From Conus ventricosus (lineage: Eukaryota > Mollusca > Gastropoda > Neogastropoda > Conidae), in assembly GCA_018398815.1 (NCBI GenBank), contig CM031628.1:3861286-3925285 (forward strand): a stretch of DNA of 64,000 bases, read 5' to 3'. Of the stretch, positions 56,422 through 64,000 are shown piece after piece; the stretch's first letter is position 1, and every line of letters starts with the position of its first letter. A program made the position numbers and the translations under genes. The notes beneath the pieces were generated by a model. That model did no database searches, had not been told where the DNA came from, and was given only the letters and a program-made list of their open reading frames with translations.

Positions 56422-56760
56422 CACAATGAACCGAACTGAAGAACGACAGAGCCAAGTTTTACCAACTGAGCTGGTCCGTGAAGCATGTTCTAGTGTGAGC
56501 CATAGATATCTCCATTGTTTTACCCAAACCCTGGTTTGTGCTTCAGTCTGCTGAGGACACGTCCATGCCTGCTCTCCAGACTGCTGCCATCTGCCAGTGA
56601 CCATCTACAGACTCACCAACAGTGCCATCACACTGAGAAAGACAAACAGGGGGAGGAGGGAAGGGTAAAATGGGGAAGATCTTTTGTAAATGTTAAACCT
56701 TTCACTAGCAACACACAAGCGCGCACGAGATCCCAGAAATGGGGAAGTCTCTGTGTGCGT

Positions 56761-56791
<31 letters not shown>

Positions 56792-57882
56792 AATAACACT
56801 TTATTAGTAAAGGAAAGCAACATTAATGCCTCCGCAAAGATTTAGATAAAAAGAGAAGGAAAAAAAAGGGGGGGGGGGGGGAGATGGGAGGGAGAGGAAG
56901 CCAGAATTCATGGAAATGGAAATGTTAAAACCCTTCACGAGCAGTGGGAATCATTGGAATCTTTCTTGAAGACAGATTTATTCATATTGCCTGCTCCTAG
57001 GGAGACATGGATGATTGTGACTATGCTCCTTTAGTATCAAATTGCAATACACCACAGTCTATTCTGTGGGTTTTTTCACCACCAAGGGTTAAAAAAAAAA
57101 AATCCAACAGCACCCCAAAGCAGCCAGTGAAGAATAGCAAAGTAAAAAGAAAGTCGGGTAAGGAAGCAAGTTGCTGAAAAACAAAGTATATAAACAATAT
57201 AAAATGTAGGGGGCCTATGCTTAAGGATCAATTCAAGGATGCAAGGGCGGTCATAAGATGTCCAACAGTCCTAGTGGTCAGCTCTTCAGTTTAATAACCC
57301 AAGCATTGTCAGCTGCTAAGAATTGAGCAGAACAGCCTTTACTTGGATCTCCTAAGGGATGCAACCTCCCACTGACTGACCTAACAATGTTATGCCAAAC
57401 AAAGTAGGGTAAAACGAGTGCAGGCTAACAATTTTTCCATTATTTATTAATGACTTGGCAGAGATTTAGATAAACCAAAAAAAATTTCTAGAGGGAGGGG
57501 GGGGGGTGTGTGAGGAAGCATAAAATCAGGGACATCAGCAGGTATATTTGAATAAAATGAATACTAAAACAAGTTGGACATCTTTTCCCTCGGGGACAAT
57601 TCTTATTTTCAAGCTTTCACCACAAGGGCTTCATCAGGAATAAAACACTTCATAAAATGTCCAGTGCTTACAACATAACTCCTCAGCAGTTACAACTATC
57701 TGTTTTAACTCGCACACACGCACGCACATTCTTTTCAATTTCTCTCTCCTCCCCCCCCCCACCCCCTCCCCCTCTCTCTTCCTCTATCTCTCTTTTCCTT
57801 CCCCCCCCCCCCCCCCCCCCCCCCCCCCTTAGAAAAACACACGCACCCCCACCTCTCTTCCTCCATCTCTCTTTCCTCAAAA
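56422..57882. other. 3' flank of the right receptor gene, no further gene
   Basis: (TA)n at 56768-56790, G run at 56868-56881, C run at 57801-57828. 57604-57638 (minus) carries CCTGATGAAGCCC...GTGGTGAAAGCTTGAAAA, a hammerhead/Penelope-end-like motif. 57555-57720 is similar to the reverse complement of 60870-60975. Confidence 0.6.
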
Positions 57883-58199
57883 TCAATAAAATGTGGTTCT
57901 GTTGACCATCGTACATCCCCCGGCATAGTTGTGACCTTGAAAACCTTTGAAAATAAAGCCTCCGGCTCCCAGAAATTATATTGTGGAAAAAAAAAGGCAT
58001 TTGATTTTTCTGCGTTCAGGTTGATGGAAAATTATTTTAAAACAAATTTTTACAGTCACGATCCTGCTTTGACCGCTATTAAACCAAGGGAGATAATTTG
58101 TAACTTCCGCGATTTTTAGATTCTGCGCATGCGCAAAAGTCTTGCACTTTTGGTTTGTTTGGTTCTCTGTGATTGCTGGTTCATGAACAATGCTTAAAA

Positions 58200-58365
58200 A
58201 TGCCTGGGGGAAAATGTGCTTTCAACCGTCAGTGGTTGGATAAACCCGAGTATTCTGACTGGGCAAGAGAAGACAAAGCAAACAAACATGCCTGCTACTG
58301 CACAGTCTGCAAAAAAGTTTCGATATGTGAGCAATGGGCGAGAGTGCCTGGTTAGCCACAGCAAA
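58200..58365 (+). pseudogene. BED finger of hAT transposase
   Basis: The frame reads FNRQWLDKPEYSDWARED, KHACYCTVCKK and then, after a one-base loss, the GESA..H part. Its partner at 56019 keeps the frame one codon longer. Confidence 0.65.
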
Positions 58366-58373
58366 GGAAACAA

Positions 58374-59709
58374 GATGCGAAGCATATAAACATACTCCCA
58401 GTTTTCCAAACCGCTTATAAATCGGCCAAGTGCTTCGTGAGATAAGAAATAAAGGCAAAATAACGGTTTTAAACGGTTATTTAACCGATGTACACTTTTG
58501 AAACCGGTATTTTAGTCTTCACTGGGCTAAAGCCTGTGTACATACCAAATGTCATCCAAATCGGACAATATGTAAAGAATAACGGTTTTTAACGGTCAGA
58601 TTTTGAAACACTGCATGGAAGTGCCATTTGTGTGTGATGACCTTTCTATATTCAAAATTTCATTAAAACCCACCAATATATAAAAATTAACGGTTATATA
58701 ACCGACACTTTTGAAACCGGTATTTTAGTCCTCACTGGGCTAAAGCCTGTGTACATATCAAATTTCATCCAAATTGGACAATATGTCAATAACGGTTTTT
58801 AACGGTCAAATTTTGAAATACTATATAGAAGTGCCATTTGTGTGTGATAACCTTTCTATATACCAAATTTCATTAAAATCCACCTATATATAAGAAATAA
58901 CGGTTTTAAACGGTTGTTTAATCCATTTTCAGCATAACATCACTTACATATGGACAGAGGCTCCGATTTGTCACAAGATCATCCAAACCGCTTATAAATT
59001 GGCCAAGTACTTTCTGAGATATTCCATAAAGAAGAAAAACCGTTGCAGGCCGTTACAACCATTAGTAACGGCTCTAATGTGGCAAACTAAAACATCAGGC
59101 ATCATCTGTGACCCATAATGAACATATCTGCTAATTTTCATAAAGGTCGGCCGAGTACTTTCAGAGATATTCCATAAAGAAGAAAAACCGTTACAGCCGT
59201 TAGTAACGGTTTTAACGGTAAACTAAAACATCAGGCATTATTTGTGACCCATAATGAACATACCTACAAATTTTCAGAAAGACCGGCCAAGTACTTTCTG
59301 AGATATTCCATAAAGAAGAAAAACCGTTACAGGCCGTTACAGCCGTTAGTAACGGCTATAACGAGGTAAACTAAAACATCAGGCATCATCCGTGACCCAT
59401 AATGAACGTAACTGCGCATTTTTACAAAGATCGGCCAAGTACTTTCGGAGATATTCCATAAAGAAGAAAAAACCGTTGCAGCCGTTGGTAACGGCTATAG
59501 CGGTAAACTAAAACATCGGGCATCATCCGTGGCCCATAATGAACATACCTACAAATTTTCAGAAAGATCGGCCCAGTAGTTTTGTCTGGAGCAAGTGGAA
59601 TACATTTTGACCACCGACACAGACGGACACACACACGCACGCACACACCCACAGACAGCATTTCTTCGTTCCCATTCTAAAGTACTCCCTGTTCTATAAG
59701 AACTGGGAG
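58374..59709. mobile_element. Tandem-repeat element with a terminal hairpin
   Basis: It interrupts the hAT coding sequence; removing it with one ACAA (58370-58373 and about 59710-59713) rejoins the codons for SKGNKKH, so the edges and a 4-bp duplication are supported. The right end is a near-perfect hairpin, GTACTCCCTGTTCT...AGAACTGGGAGTAC. The left end lacks the matching hairpin but has ATACTCCCAGTT 19 bp in. The interior is two units of about 215 bp and about 3.5 units of about 140 bp, each with an AATTTTCANAAAGATCGGCC AAGTAC-type phrase and runs of AACGGTT. No protein is encoded. Confidence 0.7.
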
Positions 59710-60469
59710 TACAAAAAGCACATGGCTCTACTGGCGTTGAACAAATCTTTGGCAGCAATACCCATCTTGCACTTTCTTACAAACAAAATAGGAGCAGCAG
59801 CATCGAACACGAATGTTGTGTTGCCATTAAATCCTGATCCTGATGTGTCCACGCGCGAATCTAATACCAGCTCTTCAGCCACAATGGACTCGTTTTGCTC
59901 AAAGACGGATGTGCTGAAATCTGAAATTCTTTGGACACTGCAACTCTTACCAAAACTTTGACTCTTGTGAATGGAATTCTCAGCTTTTTCAAACAATGTT
60001 TCCAGCTAGTCAAATCGCCAAAGGATTTCAGTGTGGTGAGGGAAAATCAAGGTATTCGGCGACATTTTGCATTGCACCTCTTTTTCATTCATTGTTGAGG
60101 AAAAGAACACGAGAAGAATCAAACTACATGGTAGTGAACGATTTGCTGTGAGTGTGGGCAGTGACTTTCCAGACTTTTAGCAGTTCTTTTGTATAAAATG
60201 ACTTTCCAGTTAGTACTAGCAGTACTTCTGGTTTCTGCTGTTTGAAGTAACGGCTGATTAAGTCGACCTAGGGCAGAAAACGGGTTAGGGGGCGTATCCA
60301 TTTATGCATGTGTTGTATGTATCCTTGAATTAAGGAAAAATCATCTTGAAAACTCTTTTGTTCTTGGGAATCTGTAGGAACCCTGTACTTTGATATGGGC
60401 TGGCCATGCAATACATGTCCATATGACTGGAATTTGACATACCTCGGTCTTCCTCTTAACCCCCCACAA

Positions 60470-60551
60470 ACTGAAAACCCAGAGGAGCAGAGCACCATTT
60501 ATTGTCAAACAGTGAAAACCCAGTGGAGCAAAGCACCATTTATTGTCAAAT
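60470..60551. repeat. Two outlying units of the 41-bp repeat
   Basis: TGAAAACCCAGAGGAGCAGA and TGAAAACCCAGTGGAGCAAA with GCACCATTTATTGTCAAA match the array at 63130-64000, about 2.6 kb away. Confidence 0.9.
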
Positions 60552-60700
60552 TCTTCTGGGTACCTGTCTCCACCTATTCCACCCCCTCCCCTTCCCTGTA
60601 TCTGTGTCAGCTTTCCAACAGACCCACAGTGCTACATACATGCTCTCTGTCTCCCTTTGAATATATGCCCCCCCCCCCCCCCCTTCTATTCATCCACTCC

Positions 60701-60746
<46 letters not shown>

Positions 60747-61589
60747 CCCCTCCTCTTTAGTGCGTGTGTGTGAACATTAATTTATCTGTGGTGTGTTTCA
60801 AGTGTGTTAGGTGCCTGCTCAACAACAGTTGAACACACGTGTGGTGTGAGTATGTGTGTGTGTGTGTGTGTGTTAAAAACAGATAGTTGTAACTGCTACT
60901 GCCGAGGAGTCCCTGTCATCCCTGTGGGAAAAGATGTCCGCCTTGTTTAAGTATTCATTAGATAGATACCCCCATCCCCCTACCCCTACTCCCCACTTCT
61001 CACCCCCATCCCCCTACCCCTACTCCCCATTTAAGTCAGCTGCTTTGATAATTATAATTACATTTTCAGAACAAGTTTCAGCTACAGTTTCAGGGTTGCA
61101 ACTCCAACTTGCAGGCTTGATTTTGATGTATGAAAAACAATATTGACTCGAAATGTGAATGATTTTTGTTGCAAAATTTCAAATGGGCATATACGTATCG
61201 TGTGCAGGCTCTAGAAACATCTTTCATTGAATCTTTCTCGGTTTTAACTAGTTACTGATAATAAATATGTGATACTGCTCGATCATTCAAGGGTTTTAAG
61301 CAGCTGCTGAAAAGATATATGATACTGTTTGAACACTCCATTCAAAGTCCAGTTCTACTTTATCAGTAATGGGTGTTGCTGAATACATTTTTCACTTTGT
61401 TTATTACCAGGTTGGATTATACGTATTTTGTTATTTTGTTTGTTAAAAACCATAACACACACGCACATGCACGCATGCATGCATGCACACTCGCGCGCAC
61501 ATACACACACACATGAGCGTGGGTGCGCGCGTGCAAGCAAGCATGCACACACGCATACGCGAACCCACATACTCGAGAGTCGCACGCAT
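60552..61589. repeat. Spacer with microsatellites, no gene
   Basis: C run 60668-60683, (TC)n 60704-60743, (GT)n 60855-60873, a duplicated CCCCCATCCCCCTACCCCTA at 60969 and 61003, and a CA/GCATGC-rich patch at 61453-61590. No coding signal. Confidence 0.75.
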
Positions 61590-61629
61590 GCACATCCATA
61601 GAGGTCTGATTCAGTATTTTATAATTCAC

Positions 61630-61722
61630 ATGTGCAAGAAGCCTGTGATGTCAGGAGTGGCAATGACCAACCTGAATGAGGCAGGCATCATCGTCGAGTC
61701 CACCATACATCCCCCGGCATAG
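61630..61722 (+). CDS. Possible terminal coding exon (low confidence)
   Basis: Non-repetitive frame KKPVMSGVAMTNLNEAGIIV then ESTIHPPA and TAG at 61720-61722. It follows an AG (GTGCAAG|AAG) that could be an acceptor. Its phase does not fit exon D', so it is not an evident alternative tail of the receptor. It may be the last exon of another gene or chance. Its stop region is part of the 28-bp sequence copied at 57912. Confidence 0.25.
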   Translation: MCKKPVMSGVAMTNLNEAGIIVESTIHPPA

Positions 61723-61851
61723 TTGTGACCTTGCGGTGGTCAGGGGTCAGTGCTTGAACAACCAATGCTGAGGGCTCCAACAAATGGCAACTCACCTTTT
61801 TCCTCTTTTATCTTCTGCCATTAGAACAGTGCACACATTGACCTTGGAGTC

Positions 61852-62286
61852 ATGTGTGACTCATCCAAATTTTCCGACAACCCACCATGGACTGTCCTCG
61901 TCCTGGAGATGCACTTTGATCTGGCCTCATACCACAAAGACCCCACCAGCCCTCTGGCGTACAAGACATTTTTGCTGAACTTTGTTCTAAATTTCCATCC
62001 TTTCAAACAATATATTGATGGTTCCAACTGTAGAGAGGAGGTTGCCTCTGCTGTATATTGCACTGCAGCTCCCTCTCAGAGATGTTCTGAACACATTCTG
62101 ACAGACAGCTCCATCTATACCGCTGAGCTCACAGCATTGGTTATGGCTGTTCAGATGGTCACTAAATCAAAACATACAGACTTTCACCTTGTATCCGACT
62201 CCATTTCTGCCATGGAAGCCATTGCTGCCTGTAGCCTCAAGCACCCTGGACTGTTGAATTTATATGTACACCTCTCTGAAATCTGA
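61852..62286 (+). pseudogene. LINE RNase H domain fragment
   Basis: The frame reads FKQYIDGSNCREEVASAVYC, then IYTAELTALVMAVQMV and FHLVSDSISAMEAIAACSLK. The DGS, AEL and SDS positions are the three acidic sites of an RNase H of the type found in I/Jockey-like LINEs. It stops at 62286 before the domain's last part and passes into tandem repeats. No RT is present, so it is a 5'-truncated remnant. Confidence 0.75.
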
Positions 62287-62440
62287 TGGTTACAATATAG
62301 TTTTCTGTTAAATTTGTTTAACTGTACACCTCTCTGAAATCTGATGATTACAATATAGTTTTCTGCTGAATTTATTTGAACTCTACACCTCTCCGAAATC
62401 TGATGGTTACAGTATTGTTTTCGCTGTGTTCTTGGTCCTG
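62267..62440. repeat. 57-bp tandem repeat, three units
   Basis: TACACCTCTCTGAAATCTGA plus TGGTTACAATATAGTTTTCT, beginning inside the last codons of the LINE fragment, so the LINE end itself was amplified. Confidence 0.9.
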
Positions 62441-62473
62441 TTGGCATTCGAGGCAGTGAAGTGGTACCCGGAC

Positions 62474-62820
62474 ATGCATACACTTTGATATCATTGTACT
62501 GTGCTTGCCTTATTGAATGGTGCCTTGTTGTGTATCACATTGTATCCATACACTTTGATATCATTGTACTATGCTTGCCTTATTGAATGGTGCCTTGTTG
62601 TGTATCACATTGTATCCATACACTTTGATATCATTGTACTATGCTTGCCTTATTGAATGGTGCCTTGTGTATCACATTGTATCCATACACTTTGATACCA
62701 TTGTACTATGCTTGCCTTATTGAATGGTGCCTTGTGTATCACATTGTATCCATACACTTTGATATCATTGTACTATGCTTGCCTTATTGAATGGTGCCTT
62801 GTGTATCACATTGTATCCAA
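62474..62820. repeat. 65-70-bp tandem repeat, five units
   Basis: CATACACTTTGATATCATTG, TACTATGCTTGCCTTATTGA and ATGGTGCCTTG; the first two units have an extra TTGTG. Confidence 0.95.
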
Positions 62821-63129
62821 ACAAAAGGATAGCTACATGTGTGAGCAGTGCCTGTTCAACATCTTGTCAACGGCTTGACTGAAGCAGGGAAGGGGAAGTG
62901 GATTGGGGTGGGAGGGAATGGGTGAATGTGTTTGAGTATGGGAGGGTAGGTACGGAGGTGTTTTTTTATTTTTTTTTTCTTCCTTTTTTTGTGTGTGTGT
63001 GTGTGTTTCCTCTTTTTTTCCTTCTCCACAATAAAAAAAAAAGCAAAAAGTTGATAAAGATGTTTATAAAAAAAAAAAAAAAACAAAGAAAACTTGTTTT
63101 CCCTTGCTTGAAACAGAACTTTTCTTTTG
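62821..63129. other. Spacer, no gene
   Basis: T-rich and A-rich runs (62961-62990, 63068-63083) and a short GT tract. Nothing coding. Confidence 0.7.
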
Positions 63130-64000
63130 TAAACCAGTAAAAACCCAGAGGAGCAAAGCACCATTTGTTGTCAAACTGTGAAAACCCAGTGAATCATAAC
63201 ACCGGTTGTTGTCAAACTGTAAAAACCTAATTAATCATAACACCAGTTGTCAAACTGTGAAAACCCAGTGAATCATAACACCAGTTGTTAAACTGAAAAC
63301 CCAGTGAATCATAACACCATTTGTTGTCAAACTGTGAAAACCCAGTGAAGCAAAGCACCATTTGTTGTCAAACAGTGAAAACCCAGTGAAGCAAAGCACC
63401 ATTTGTTAAACGGTCAAAACCCAGTGAAACAAAGCACCATATGTTGTCAAACAGTGAAAACCCAGTGAAGCAAAGCACCATATGTTGTCAAACAGTGAAA
63501 ACCCAGTGGAACAAAGCATCATTTGTTGTCAAACGGTGAAAACCCAGTGGAACAAAGCATCATTTGTTGTCAAACAGTGAAAAGCTAGTGGAACAAAGTA
63601 CCATTTATTGTCAAACGGTGAAAACCCAGTGGAACAAAGTACCATTTATTGTCAAACAGTGAAAACCCAGTGGAACAAAGTACCATTTATTGTCAAACAG
63701 TGAAAACCCAGTGGAACAAAGTATCATTTATTGTCAAACAGTGAAAACCCAGTGGAACAAAGTACCATTTATTGTCAAACAGTGAAAACCCAGTGGAACA
63801 AAGTACCATTTATTGTCAAACAGTGAAAACCCAGTGGAACAAAGTACCATTTTTTGTCAAACAGTGAAAACCCAGTGGAACAAAGTACCATTTTTTGTCA
63901 AACAGTGAAAACCCAGTGGAACAAAGTACCATTTATTGTCAAACAGTGAAAACCCAGTGGAACAAAGTACCATTTTTTGTCAAACAGTGAAAACCCAGTG
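63130..64000. repeat. 41-bp satellite-like array running off the window
   Basis: About 21 units of TGTCAAACAGTGAAAACCCA plus GTGGAACAAAGTACCATTTA and T. Left units are shorter and more diverged; right units are nearly identical, so homogenisation increases towards the edge. Confidence 0.95.

Larger units (their letters stand above)
57883..60385 (+). mobile_element. hAT copy, 5'-truncated, carrying another element
   Basis: Begins within the family sequence (AAAATCAATAAAATGTGGTT, also at 55718) and ends in the proper terminus AGGAACCCTG at 60376-60385. BED-finger coding lies at 58195-58365, and transposase continues at 59717-60060 (HMALLALNKSLAAIPILHFL, then AKGFQCGEGKSRYSATF in changing frames). 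The two parts are separated by the insertion at 58374-59709; a 28-bp foreign stretch lies at 57912-57939. Confidence 0.78.

Noticed and set aside
61630..61722. Alternative tail exon of the Ig-like receptor
   Set aside because: Joining it to exon D' gives a stop within three codons in the required phase.
63130..64000. CRISPR-like array
   Set aside because: Units are contiguous 41-bp repeats with no unique spacers, in a eukaryotic context; ordinary tandem DNA. The same holds for the arrays at 3320, 42329, 53440 and 55060.

Overview
This is a repeat-dense piece of an animal genome, not a bacterial one. The exons are small, phase-matched and bounded by GT-AG introns. The repeats include hAT, piggyBac, DIRS, Ty3/gypsy, Penelope-like and non-LTR elements, a tRNA-headed SINE, long microsatellites and a 100-N scaffold gap. 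The mix of BED-finger hAT elements, DIRS, Penelope-like elements and abundant minisatellites fits a marine mollusc, perhaps a gastropod, or another lophotrochozoan. That assignment is inference.

The backbone is a large inverted duplication of one host gene. The left copy runs on the minus strand, with exons A 25821-26020, B 19636-19854 and C 4514-4621; its later exons lie off the left edge. The right copy runs on the plus strand, with exons A' 42813-42994, B' 43618-43836, C' 46275-46373, D' 52679-52790 and E' 56367-56421. Read together they describe a small type I membrane protein: signal peptide, Ig-like ectodomain with paired cysteines, Ser/Thr/Pro-rich stalk, one transmembrane helix and a short basic tail. 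The copies are head to head, and their introns have been filled by different mobile elements. Non-coding homology continues from 1-3010 to about 46420-52262, inverted.

Left arm: 1-4500 holds the intron after exon C, with two insertions missing from the right arm and a 29-bp minisatellite. The B-C intron (4622-19635) holds two hAT derivatives and a nest at 9073-19233: a hAT element carrying a DIRS-type tyrosine-recombinase retrotransposon, which carries a second hAT copy, plus a small hAT of another group. The A-B intron (19855-25820) holds a decayed piggyBac element and an 863-bp SINE with a perfect 14-bp target duplication.

Centre: 26130-28079 is a G-rich 24-bp minisatellite. Beyond a partial hAT and the gap comes a second nest (29566-38605): GGGGAAC-rich inverted termini, then a LINE 3' end, then a hAT with 6-bp target duplications, then a complete-ended LTR retrotransposon. 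The LTR element has the pol order PR-IN-RT-RH and has lost both the integrase and reverse-transcriptase cores. Another hAT lies at 39145-40845.

Right arm: 42329-56421 holds the second gene copy, with a Penelope-like element in inverted double-copy form (47633-51272) in the C'-D' intron. 56422-64000 holds a hAT copy carrying a hairpin-ended tandem-repeat element, a LINE RNase H fragment and several tandem arrays. The last array, of 41-bp units, runs off the right edge.
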